Origin: Haemonchus contortus
Lineage: Eukaryota; Nematoda; Chromadorea; Rhabditida; Trichostrongylidae
DNA: 64,000 nt
NCBI GenBank assembly: GCA_000469685.2
Contig: LS997562.1
Span: forward strand, 1,753,084-1,817,083
Direction: 5' to 3'
Shown here: piece by piece, positions 13,642 to 24,509 of the stretch
How positions within the stretch are numbered: position 1 is the stretch's first letter
Layout: each line of letters opens with the position of its first letter
The notes under the pieces: model-generated
Databases searched by the model: none
What the model was told of the DNA's origin: nothing
What the model saw: the letters and a program-made list of their open reading frames with translations, nothing else
Translations under genes and position numbers: made by a program

Positions 13642-15004
13642 AAAAAGCCAAAGTAAGGCTCATTTGCCCCTGACAATCTACCATAGGCCTAAGTTACAAG
13701 ATCAGCCGACGATGAACCCAACTTTGGATTTTTATGAATTATTTATCCATGTCGCTTGCAGTACAGATTTCAGTAGTTGTGCAGCTGGCTTTCGAATTCT
13801 TCACTTATTTATCTGTTGAGCTGACGGTTTGGGATGATAGCCTTCTTTATAGCTTAGAAAATAAGATTTCTCAATGACAATCTTGGTAGCTAATAGAGCT
13901 ACTTATAGATTTTATGATTGATTTAGCTCTTCAATTTGGAGCTCAGCATTGTAAGGCTGGTAAAACTTTATTCGTCCGAGTTTTCCGCCCGTCCGAGTTT
14001 TTCTATATTTTTTTCTGAAAAAGGAACAAGCTGAAGCAAACAGACGTATAGATGAGGGATAAATATAAAATCTTTGGGACAGTCAACCGAGCCCGGATGG
14101 ATGGAAGGCTTGGTTGGCGTAGGCGGCTATCGATCCTGAATTCGAACCCGAATCATGCGTGGGCGATAGTGCACCACCCGCCACTGCATCACATCTCTAA
14201 AATAATACTAGGACAAAGTAATAATGAAATTCAAAGAAGATGCTTTAATGTAACCATTTTACCTTGTTCGAAAGTTGGAAAGGCAGAAAAACCAAAAAAA
14301 CCAGACAGTCACGGCGTCGCCTACACGCATTCCACCATGTAACTATTAAAAACGGAAAATGAATCACTTTCATGAGCATTAGACGCCAGCGTGATCAATC
14401 ATCTATTGAAGGTGTTCGGTTTGCTGTCAAACGACTCAGTTGGGAAGCTTTTCACCACGATTTTTCTACATTTTTGCTCCTGAAATCGACATTTTGAAAC
14501 ATTCGTTGCTCGATAGTCATTCTGTGTTCACTGAATATTAGATGGAATCGTTAACAATAGTCTGGTGACTGGTTCATTTCTTCAGACGTCTGGGCAGGTT
14601 TGGGGTATTAGAATTCTGCGGAACAATTTTTTTCTTGCCAACGCTCCCGACACACTCGGCCACAAATGCAGTCGGGCGTCCTGTTTCGGGGAGAATTTCC
14701 CACTGCTGGTACCGTATATAGCTCTCTTTGTAATAGATTCATTATAAATAGGACATGTTACTTCATAATATGCCATAAATTAGCGTTTTATTATTTTTCG
14801 ATAGCTTTCGTTGCCACTATTTTAATTGTTCTCATGGGTGCGGCTCAGTAGAAGAGGTGCAACTATCATCTTTCCTGTTAACGAAACGATCCTCCAAATC
14901 TTACTGAAATCCTGCTTATTCTGAGTTATCTACGACGGAAAAGTACAAATTCGATTTATTGATTGGCTACTGTAGTTCATTGTATACATACGATAGGTAC
15001 TCTA
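13642..15004. other. Gene-poor interval
   Basis: Apart from the SINE fragment at 14085-14205 I see nothing supportable. Open frames at 14.05-14.85 kb lack any domain or signal. Confidence 0.35.
14085..14205 (-). repeat. SINE head fragment
   Basis: On the minus strand GATGCAGTGGCGGGTGGTGC is followed by CGGGTTCGAATTC, matching the tRNA-like head (A and B boxes) of the SINE family. The body is lost. Confidence 0.5.
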
Positions 15005-15870
15005 CAGGGTGGGCCAAAATTACGATTACACAGACATCACATCCCCGAAAAAGAATAGAAAGCTAAAAAAGCAAACCATTTTCATAAAAGTGTCTATCAC
15101 TAAACTCTTATCAAAATAGTGCACTGAGACTGGGATCCGTTGCTTTTTGCTTTGGCCGAACCCCAGAGACGATGATGGACAACATTAGCGGTGGTACGCA
15201 GCTAAGGTCATCGAGTTGATCCGAGCTTTTTGCAAGGCATTTTCGAGATTATTTCACTTCTTGTTTGGGCTAACGGATGCTCTCATATCAAAGGCTGACC
15301 GCACTGAGACATCCATGGGATTTAGGTCAGGGCTCTAGATTGGGTCACTGATCGAAGGGTTATGAGTCAGGGAACCCCTTTAATGGGATTTCTAGACAAT
15401 TTCTGATCTGCAGTCAGGAGCATCATCTTGACAGTATGTCCGATTTGAAATCGCCAATGTGTCCCTATTGCGCACGGAGAGATCGAACAAGTCTCCAAAC
15501 CAACTTTCACTCCTTATTTTACAAAAATAAACGGTGGCTTTTGCCTCGGCTGTTGACGCTCGCAAAGGATATCGCAGAGTGAGCAAGCCTAGCGCGCATC
15601 ACTTCCATTTCTTTCAGCTTACCATTAGTACAAATTTTGTAGCCCTGCTTATTGAGCACCTTTATTCACTGCGGATATCTTTCCGCCGGTGAACAGGAAT
15701 ACCGTACGCAATTTTTTGTATGCGGCGGGGCAGCTTTGGTGAGCCAACATTTCTCTTCTTTCTAGCCTGCTCACGGGGGGAAAATCACTTCTGATCGTAT
15801 AAAGGCCTTGTTGTGCAGATGACGCTTCACGTTTTCGCGCAGAAAACTTTGTGAAGATGTTCATTCATTT
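15005..15870 (-). mobile_element. Decayed Tc1-like transposon fragment
   Basis: The left end follows a TA and reads CAGGGTGGGCCAAAATTACG, typical of a Tc1/mariner terminal repeat. On the minus strand, broken frames contain LFTGGKISAV where related transposases have LFTDEK, so the first catalytic aspartate is lost. Further on comes a C-terminal DLNPMDVSVRSAF-like block preceded by a degraded PQS-type stretch. Several stops and frameshifts interrupt it. The right terminal repeat was not found, so that end appears lost or truncated. Confidence 0.55.
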
Positions 15871-17279
15871 AGTCATTTTGGGCTCAGAATGAACTTCGCT
15901 GCTACTCAGACCTTCGCCCTGCTTCATTGAAACTCCCACTAAATATAACCGCAGGCCTCTTAGGTTTACCACTCCTATCTGCAATTCTTCCTAACTCTCG
16001 AAAGCGTCTTATAATCGAATTTCCAATTTTTTTCCAAATCATTTTCCTCTTTCTTCTGTTGGACTGATTCCTTCACCGGATGACTTTTGACTTCCCTTAC
16101 TCGTGCGGCAAAGTAATAAGGTGTTGGACAAGATCTGTGCTTAATTAAAAGAGCACCGAAAATTCGGCTTTCTGCTGCAACCCAAGCGTCGAGCTCCCTA
16201 ATCAAACATTTTTGAATAGAATTCAGATAAGTGGTTTATTTCTTAAGGCTCAACCTATCAATCTATTACTAACAGGTAGGGCTTTTAATCATCAGCTATC
16301 ACTCTGACTAAGACATATTTATGTATTTCATATTTATTTTATTTTAAATTTCATTTATTATTTGATATATATATTTTGTAATTTTTCTATTGCAAACTAT
16401 TAATTAGATTATTAGATATAGTAAAAGATTTTTCTGTGATGATATATTCATACACTTGAAAAGCTTCCATTGAGAAATCTCATTTCGGATGCGTTTTCGA
16501 AAAAAGCGGCGGTCTGGGGGATTGTGTAATGCTCGAGCGAACTTTTGTTTTTTTTTACAATGCTGTTGAATTACTATTCAGATAGGTAAATCATTAAAAA
16601 TTAAGAAAAGTGTGTGTGTAGGATATTGGAGCGAGTAGAACAGTGCGGCCTTGAGTTTCCGGTTCTTTCTGGTGTCGGAAAATAGCTCAGCACTCAGATC
16701 ACTATTTTTCTAAGGATACTTTGTTATCCTGCTCAGAGGTGGAGGTTTAGGTACTTTACAGAAAGCAAACCTGTGTACTCATCTCATGGTATGAGTGGGT
16801 CTATTTGACTGGGTAGAAACCTGCCCTGGAAGATCAAATAGTCTTCTGGGGTTAATTCTAGTTTATTATGAAGACGTTCTCTTCCTGCAGACCCAAGATA
16901 AGGCCAGCAATGATATCAAGTACGGAGTACTCGTAAAACGCTGACTTGTAACTGCATAGCCACATTCCTGCTGGTTTTTCTGCATAGTCCACTTTTTCGG
17001 ATGGCCGGCCGAAAGCAGGCCGCCATTGATTGCTTTGGGTCTATTTGCATTAATAGACAGTCTCGCTTTTGCGTATAATTCTGCTGCCCGTCTTGGAAGC
17101 GAACTCATTTGGACCACACCAGGTCAAAGTTAATATTGCCATATATTATTGATTGTATTATTATTTTAGTATTAATATGTATTGGAGAAAATCATTTGTA
17201 ATATAGCCACTTAATCTGTCATGCATTCGCCTTTGATATTATTCACGTCTTTTCCACTTTTCGATAAATTTTCCGATGC
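15871..17279. other. Gene-poor interval, AT-rich in the middle
   Basis: 16310-16450 is strongly AT-rich (TATTTATTTTATTTTAAATT type). No exon, repeat with ends or RNA gene was recognised. Confidence 0.35.
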
Positions 17280-17930
17280 CGTCTCAGTCTGGTATCTGAA
17301 GTTGTTGTACGACAGATCTCAGAGTCCTCTTCTTCATCAAAGGTAACACCCCTAATAGGGTTCGACAGGGAGCGGAAAAGATGGTAATCCGTTGGAGCGC
17401 GATCCGTAGAATACGGCATATACTAGAGAACCTCCCATTCGAACCCCATCGAGCTCAGAGTTCTTTGACTACTTGTGTAGTATGGGCTTGACGTTATCAT
17501 AGAGGAGTATCGGTGGCTTCGTCGAGGGTGTGTACCGATTCGTGCGATTCTGGGTGCGCGCGGCAAATTGCGCGGCGGAATTGGTGATGATTCTAACGAC
17601 TTGACGCCTAGTATTGATGCGCAAACTTGAAGTGGATTAGTTGGGTATGGTCAGCTGATACTACTAAACTACTCAACTCAAGTTTGTGCTCCAATAGTTG
17701 GCGTCAGAGTCGTTCGAATCATCACGAATTCCGCCGCGCAATTTGCCGCGCGCACCCAAAATCGCACGAATCGTGCGTCCCCCCTTCGTCGAAGGAGACT
17801 TTTCATTTTCGAAGCCTCTTTCACGCAATGTAGCTGAGCTCTGCATAGTTCTTTGGTGGCATTTCTGTTCTGTTGATCATGTTGCTGTATATTCTACCCT
17901 TCCAAACTCACCTAATCAGCTGCCCTCCGT
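17280..17930 (-). mobile_element. mariner transposase remnant, interrupted by a MITE
   Basis: On the minus strand 17280-17525 encodes LLYDNVKPH, then GFEWEVL, then YSTDRAPTDYHLFRSL and FDEEED. These are the C-terminal blocks of a mariner (DD34D-type) transposase, with frameshifts between blocks. Sequence right of 17792 continues the same protein upstream (RERGFENEKSPS), so the MITE at 17526-17783 was inserted inside the transposase. The remnant has stops and is inactive. Confidence 0.65.
17526..17783. mobile_element. 258-bp MITE, copy 1
   Basis: Flanked by an exact 9-bp duplication CTTCGTCGA (17517-17525 and 17784-17792). The terminal inverted repeat contains CGATTCGTGCGATT and GGGTGCGCGCGGCAAATTGC. 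The 9-bp duplication suggests mobilisation by a Mutator-like transposase. A second copy lies at 28047-28303. Confidence 0.85.
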
Positions 17931-18086
17931 TCAAATCATGGTTTGGTCACAATGGTCCTTTTCTCTGAGTGGCGGGGAGATGCAGTCAGTTTTTATTTCG
18001 ACTTTGGCCTATCTCCTGAAGCCCCGGAAGAGACCACTCTTTTCCTTGATTCTCCTTGTTTACTACTATTACTTATTATTATCATC

Positions 18087-18332
18087 GATTTATTTATTCC
18101 AAGGCCTAATTCAATAACTTTCTGGTTTTGATGAAAATTACCATCTAGAAACTCCATTTCCAGCTCTAAGAAGAACTTCATAATTGGATCTTCAAGGAAA
18201 ATTGTTAACAGAGTTTTGTAAAGTAAAAAGAGCTCTGTCGAGTGAAAGCTATAATATTCTCCGAACAGTCAAAAAATTTATTGTTGATTTATTTATTCCA
18301 AGGGCTGATTCAATAGCTTTCCGACTTTGATT
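18087..18332 (+). repeat. Direct repeat pair with AT-rich spacer
   Basis: The segment beginning ATTTATTTATTCCAAGG and continuing ATTCAATA.CTTTC.G..TTTGAT occurs at about 18087-18131 and again at about 18284-18332. Between them is AT-rich sequence without a gene. Confidence 0.5.
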
Positions 18333-18335
18333 TGA

Positions 18336-20169
18336 AGGGAAGAAAATCCTATAGAAAAAGTATAAACCTATTTCCCAACTTGATATGCTTCTACTCTTTG
18401 AATTTGTTACTCTTTCCTTTATTTCTTACTGCTTTTTTGTTTTTGGCACTTCTTTTAAGTGAAAAGTCAAAGATTTACTTGCACATTGCTACCTGTACGA
18501 CCACTCATTCGTTAAACTTCGTTCTACTTTTTTATTTTTGTTTCTTCTTCTTCCAATAAAAGTCATAAAATTTTCTCACATTCGTCTTATTTATCTGGTT
18601 TTTTATCTGATTTATGGTATTGCTTCTCACCATTCGATAGTATAATGGATAAGCACGAAGCTCAGAAAGCACACGTTTTGGTTGGGTCTTGGATAAGCTT
18701 TTGTAGTCGATGATCCAGTACAGTAGCCTTCCCAATTTATAATGAGACACATCAAATACGTTTTATTTTTACTGTAAATTTTTACTGTAATTAATTGTTA
18801 ATTATAATATGTTTTTATGTCCACACTATATTTGTTTTTACTTTTTGATTTACTTCATTTCTTTTCTTTTTTTCATATTTTTTTGTAATATCCTCCTATT
18901 TTCGCATGAAAAGCTGCTTGAGGCCTGCTCCATGCACCGGTAAAGGCGAATTTTGTTTTTATTTGAATACGGAAGAACAACTCTATTGAACTGCGCAGTC
19001 CATTTTCGGAATCTGCCATGTATGCGAATTCAACGTGAGACCGCAGTGATATTTGAATGCGAACTAGACTCAAATTCAGCTCATGCTTTTATTTTCGATG
19101 GGTTTTTCTCTTTCTTCTTTCCCCTTTCGCCTACCTCTCCCACTCTCCCCTTATCTCCCTTTCTCAGGAAGGACGGAGAGCTTAGTTGTTTTGGACAGGA
19201 ATTCATTTATAATTTGTTCGGCAGGGTCCGTGCTGGACCACAGCTGGTGAAATCAGAGGTTACTGGAATACGGAGGCAATCAGAAGTGGCTTTAAGGAAT
19301 TCCAACTTATTTTTGCTTCTAATCCGGTTCAAAGCTGAACTTGGTGAATTCGTTAGACTCAGTTCATCTAACTCTACACATTGGTGCTTAAGGAATTCAG
19401 TATAGCTTCGTTTCAGAAGAGTTCCATTTAAAGCCATACCTGAAGGTTCAGGAGGAGTATTCGTCTTTTTTTGAAAAACCAGTCATGTCGTTGTAGAATG
19501 TCTCGGGCTACTCTAAAAGGATTCCGTGGCAACTCGACTACAGCCGAGCATTTCCTCTTATTGGTGACCAGAAATCGCTACGCGGAATACCCCGGTTACT
19601 TGACCACCACTTACTTGCTCACCAAAAGCAAGTGCTCACTAATAATGACCACTAGGTTCTCCGAAGCAAGTATTCCCCAACACTGATCACCCTTTCGTGA
19701 AAAGTTTTCATCGTTTCCATTTTCTCAAATCTCCCAGGTCAGAGAGAACAGCTGGCGGTTCGTGCGATCGCGTGATGCGGAGTGAACTGTGCTCCCACTT
19801 CGGAAATGGACCGCAGCATTCGTGGCGGCCTAGACCGGGAATCGTTTTAGGACCATTTTGTAGTATTTAGGGCTACATAACAGGCGGTGTAATATAATCG
19901 CCGCTGAAGAAGTCCGGGATCGTTCATCGATTAGATTGCTATCAGTCCTGTAGACTTGTGAGAATGTGATTATGGTAGTGGCTTGTGTGTCAACACCCGT
20001 TCTTTCTAACTTCGAGGTATAGACTATTGGATTATGCATCAGAGAGCTTGAATCACTCTTGGGTACTGGAAAAAGCGCCTACGTCTGTCTAAATTTAGAA
20101 ATTTATCAAAATTTCTTGTCAGAGATTCAAAATTATGTCCAATAGAGAGAGATACTGATTGTGGCCCGT
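18336..20169. other. No recognised gene
   Basis: T-rich and AT-rich sequence to 18.9 kb, then unique sequence without a supportable exon. An open frame at 18953-19405 has no domain and overlaps low-complexity pyrimidine tracts. Confidence 0.35.
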
Positions 20170-20516
20170 TTAACCGCGATTGATGATGACAGTCTTCTTG
20201 ACAACAGTCGGTTGTGGTGCACCAAATCCTCTTCCGAAAGGTTGTCCACCAAATCCTGGTCCAGCACCGAATCCTCCTCTGTTGAATCCTGTTCCAAATC
20301 CGGGTCCTCCAAAGCCTGATCCGCCACCGAATGCTCCTTGTCCTGGTGAGGTGATGACAGTCTTTTGGATGACTGTCCGTTGAGGAGCAGCTCTGAAATG
20401 TGCGTAGAGTGAGAAATGAATGGAACAAGTAAGGAAAATAAATGGATAATAGGTTTATGGTGGACTTACGAAGCGAGGGCGAGAATGGCGAGGAGAACAA
20501 AAGCAACAGTCTTCAT
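20170..20516 (-). CDS. Small glycine-rich secreted peptide, two exons
   Basis: Exon 1 (20516-20470) encodes the signal peptide MKTVAFVLLAILALAS and ends in a GTAAGT donor. Exon 2 (20392-20170) follows a TTTCAG acceptor in matching phase 2. The product is 89 residues. After the signal comes a short QRTVIQKTVIT segment, then a Gly/Phe-rich core of GFG, GGP and GFGG motifs, then a mirror-like VVKKTVIINRG end. No cysteine is present. Glycine-rich secreted peptides of this size in nematodes include epidermal antimicrobial peptides and cuticle-associated proteins, but I cannot assign this one to a named family. The gene is compact, with a TATA box directly upstream, which suits strong or inducible expression. 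The proline-rich frame on the opposite strand is its antisense shadow. Confidence 0.8.
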
Positions 20517-20550
20517 TATGTCTACTATGTTCAACATTATGTCCAGCGCC

Positions 20551-20559
20551 CTTTATATA
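20551..20559 (-). promoter_or_regulatory. TATA box of the glycine-rich peptide gene
   Basis: The minus strand reads TATATAAAG 35 bases upstream of the ATG at 20516. This leaves room for only a very short leader, so transcription probably starts close to the start codon. Confidence 0.6.
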
Positions 20560-20799
20560 GCCACTTTTTGGGACTGTGTAAAACTAAAGAAAGCGATGAA
20601 AGAACAAGTCGGCGCTCAGATGACCTTGCAGTAACCCCCAAGAATCGCATATCATTGAAGAAAGAAAGTTACACTGAAAAGAATACAAGCCATGACTCAC
20701 TATCTAATCGGAAGTTCGCTGACAGGGTAGTCTTCGGTTTTTGAAGGTCGTATAGTCATGAAATGTAATGGATCGTTTCTATTTTCTAAAACTATTCAA

Positions 20800-21068
20800 A
20801 GGCAGAGATGGTGTAGAGGCAAGTGGCGCATCATTATACTCACATCGTCACGGGATCGAATTCCAGATCGTATCTGCCCAGGTCGTCCAAGCCTTTACTC
20901 CCTGTGGAATCGGTTAATTGGTACCAAATCGTCTGGGAGGATAAAAGCACGGTCTTTTACATTGACTGGCCACCGCAACAAGTGGGCCAGGCTGCAGACG
21001 CATTCAAAACGTTACTGCGGTTTTGAATGGAAATCGAATGCGAGGCGCATTTCAAAATCGAATTAATT
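20800..21068 (+). repeat. tRNA-derived SINE copy
   Basis: Head GATGGTGTAGAGGCAAGTGG, B-box-like GGGATCGAATTCC, body TCGTCTGGGAGGATAAAAGC and GACTGGCCACCGCAAC, tail GTTACTGCGGTTTTGAATGG ending near AATTAATTAG. Same order of blocks as the copy at 7068. Confidence 0.7.
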
Positions 21069-21689
21069 AGGGTCAAAAGACTTCGATAGATTTCGATACT
21101 CATCGACGGTCGTAGATACTATGCTATGCTACTACTATCAATGCTCCGCTTCTTTTTTATGACTCCAACTTTTCTTTAATTCTCTTCTATTTGTTGGTAC
21201 TCCCTTTGTCGTTTTTCTTTCAACTTTCACTTTTCCTAGCCTCCCATTTACAGTATTTGCCGTAAGGATACTTGATTCGAGCGAAAAACACCTATTGTTA
21301 CTGTGATTATGTATGATTTATTATGGGAAATCTAAGAAAATAACAAAACGGCAAAAAGAAACACAAACAAGTCACCGATAAGCAGTAATTTTAAACTAAT
21401 GGGGAATGACAGAGGGATCTGCGTGAAGAGGGATTGGAATTCGGCTCGGGAGGGCAGTGGCGGTCAACACTGCAAGCTCGTACAGGACGACATATGTAGA
21501 ACTTCGAATACCATCTTAGTAGGTCCGCCGACTTGCCGGAACCCAAACCAGCGTCGCACAAGTCAAGGGGATAGTGTTATGCACAAAATGGAAAATCATT
21601 TAAAGTAACAGTTTTCTGAGTCATACAAAGTTAGTATCATAACAGCAAAGTTAATCGCTTCTCTGCCTGATAAGTTATTGAGAGCTTAG
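21069..21689. other. No recognised gene
   Basis: A short open frame at 21399-21608 has no domain and no splice context. Nothing else is supportable. Confidence 0.3.
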
Positions 21690-21905
21690 TTTCTTGCTCC
21701 TAAAACGAGCCTTGAGACACCAAAATATCCTTTACTTCTCTTCTAAACAAGCTCAGAGAACTAGAGTAAACCATGGAAGGCGGTAACTCATTCCATAAAC
21801 TAACTCCTCTTTGAGTGAAGAAATTTCTATATCTCGCGGTGGAAGCTTTCCCTTTGCTTTTTTATAATTCGATTCAAAGGTGTTTCAATCTTGAGTATGG
21901 CATTG
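21690..21905 (-). mobile_element. 3' tail of a LINE (CR1/jockey-like) reverse-transcriptase ORF
   Basis: The minus strand encodes RYRNFFTQRGVSLWNELPPS followed by MVYSSSLSLFRREVKDIL. This is the R..FF..R....WN.LP block and S.S...F block that end many non-LTR retrotransposon ORF2 proteins. Upstream frames are broken, so this is a truncated fossil. Confidence 0.65.
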
Positions 21906-22261
21906 AGCTCAGCTCATCTAGAGTCACGAGATGTTCTTTGAAAAAAGTTGGGAAAGGACCTCTTGAAACAGTTTCTTTCTAAGGCATACAGTCAAACCGA
22001 AGAAGGAGGTCGTCCTCGTCTCAAAATGGTGGAATCGATAAATGATTCTAGTCAATAGCCGATATTCTGGAGCAATTTCGTATCTGATTTGATGACCGAA
22101 AACGTTTCTTCTGTTGTGGACCACCCGTTATTTCCTTCGCAAGTCAGGTTACACGAATGCAATACATACCGTTCGATTCCCAAGGCCGTGCTTATCACAT
22201 TGTTGGCCTGCAAGGTCTATAACTGGTGGTGTCAGCGCTGATCAGTCCCGTTTTGGGTTGC

Positions 22262-22495
22262 GCTCCGCATTCATTTTCATTCGGTATAGCAGTGGCGTTT
22301 GAATGCATATATAGCCGATACAATGACCTGCGGTGACCAGCTGGTCAGCACTTTTATCTTACCAAACGATTTGGTACCGACGGTATACTCCCCAGATTGA
22401 TGCCTTGTTCGACCTGGGAGAGTGTCGACGGAGTTCCGACGGCCGAGTGAGAATGTGCCATATTGCGCCACCTTTCACTACCCCTTCGCCACCAT
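22262..22495 (-). repeat. tRNA-derived SINE copy (diverged)
   Basis: On the minus strand the body TACCAAATCGTTTGGTAAGA and CCAGCTGGTCACCGCA and the tail CATTCAAACGCCACTGCTA line up with the SINE family. The head near 22490 is degraded. Confidence 0.55.
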
Positions 22496-24236
22496 GTCGT
22501 ATTTCGCGGTATCAGAAATATCAGGACCAGAAATAGGTGAGCAGGGGACCGGAACAGGTCGGCTAGAGAGTCGATGTGACGAGCTACAGACGAGTATTGT
22601 AAGTAAAGCCCAGTTGCCAGTGGTTATATAGCCGTCGTATACAGCGTATCGTAGCATGATGGATAGCATCTTGAAACGATCACGAAACAAACTCCCCATT
22701 AAGGGATGATCTTTGTCTTAATGGATACCATCAGTTACGGGGAATCAAACAGTATGAATTTCACCAGTGTAATTTGTTCTGATGAGGAAATAAAGGGCGA
22801 ATAATTCATCACGGCATGCCCGGTAGCGAAATTAAGGACCACACAGCATAGGGTCTGTAAACATCTGCTCATCTGTTAACAAGTTGGTTACAGTTTTCTG
22901 CCGATCATGGTACGAAATTCTATAGCTAACTTCTCTAAAGAATACGAGTACGTCTTCTGACTGGAGAGTTTGCTTTGAAATTCAAAGGCACAGTTCACGA
23001 AAAAAATGGTTTCTGAGATTCACCCATAAGATAAATTGGAGGCCCTTCTTGATATCATATGGGTAGATGTTAGGTCGAGAAACGTCCAGAATAGGGTACA
23101 GTAAGGGGCCAGAGATTGTATCGTGTGAATGCCACATCCATAGTGGACGAGTTTTAACGGCAACCCATGTAGGAAACTCAAACGACCCGATTTCTAGTGG
23201 CAGTGAAAAGCAATTCTGGACCGTTTTGGCTTGATGTTTTAAGCTCTTGGCGCAATTGCAACAACTGAAATCTCGTCCGAATACCAATTCCATGTCATTT
23301 CCGTCATGGTACTCGTACGAACGCTATTTTCACTACTTTTGAGGAGCCTTATTTTTCTCAAAATCCGTACTACAAGTACTACTAGTGTTCTTTATTCCTT
23401 CATTACCGATGCGCTAATCCCATCCAATGCTCCCCCTTTCGACTTAAAAAGGATATCTTAAAATTTTTGTAAGCCATGCCTTTGACTATTCCAGGAGGGA
23501 GCGTTTCTAAATTTTTGGAGCACCTATCCTGAAAAGCTCGAAGCTGAGTTCAACACAAAACAATAACTCAATATTAACCGAATTATATTTGGAAGAGAAG
23601 AAGAACTGTGTTCGGGTTTTTTGGGTGGATTTCGGATCAACTATGCTGAGTACTCTAATCTTATTATATCAACCTGACTGGACCGTTGCTACGAAGTTTG
23701 TAGGGAGTAGCCACTTGATGAGGCCATACATGTGTGTTTTAGAATGATTTAACTTCCAGTGCAGGTGTATTCTGTTTTTCCATGATTTCTACCTTGCATG
23801 GCTACGATAATCACAAATACCGTTGATACACGTAAACATAAACATAAGCATAAGCATACACGCTTTGAAGTGAAGTAGGTTCACTGTAGGCGGACCATCA
23901 GGTCAAAGAAGGAAGATGCTTGAAAACATTAACACACCAAATCTTCGAAAACTTTCTCGGTTTTACTTCGTATCTTGCTTTTCGAATTTTTTTACTGACT
24001 GCCAGAAACTGTTAGCTTTTAAGAAATGAAAATTCAATGGAAAAACAAATCGATTTATTGATTCGAGGTTAGAAGCTCGTCCTGCAGAATTTGCCCTGTT
24101 GCTCCGTGTGGGATAATTATGCGTTTGTCTTGTTTTCTCTGAAAAGACAGGGTTATTATGAACATTTCAGTTTTAGACCTGCCGGGCACTAAAATATTAT
24201 CCGTTGAGAAAGAAGAGAGAATAAAATTTTTGGGCG
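22496..24236. other. No firmly recognised gene
   Basis: A 103-residue minus-strand frame at 22982-23293 (starting MELVFGRDFSCCNCAKS) is the only sizeable frame. It has no recognisable domain or signal peptide and no convincing neighbouring exon. A short (CATAAG)n-like tract lies at about 23835-23862. Confidence 0.3.
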
Positions 24237-24505
24237 TTAGCCGATCCCGTCTAAGGGATGCGCCCACGCATTCGACTTCTATTCAGAATCGTAGTAGCGT
24301 TTTGGATGTGTAAGCGGCCCTGTCTTGCGGTTTATATCCGACAGACAGGTCAGGGCTCTTATCTTCCCAGACGAGTCTGATGCCAATTGATCCAACCGAA
24401 GAAATGGGAGGCTTGTTGGCCTTGGTGGTATGTACCCGGGATTTGAAGTCGTGACCATGCGTGGGTGATAGTGCGCTGCTCAGCACTACACCACTTCCAT
24501 TCATT
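24237..24505 (-). repeat. tRNA-derived SINE copy
   Basis: The minus strand reads GAAGTGGTGTAGTGCTGAGC at the head, GACTCGTCTGGGAAGATAAG in the body, and ACGCTACTACGATTCTGAAT then GCGCATCCCTTAGACG at the tail. Collinear with the copy at 7068. Confidence 0.65.
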
Positions 24506-24509
24506 CCCT

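Noticed and set aside
20180..20383. Proline-rich frame on the plus strand
   Set aside because: It is the antisense of the Gly/Phe-rich exon of the secreted peptide gene; the signal peptide, splice sites and TATA box are on the minus strand.
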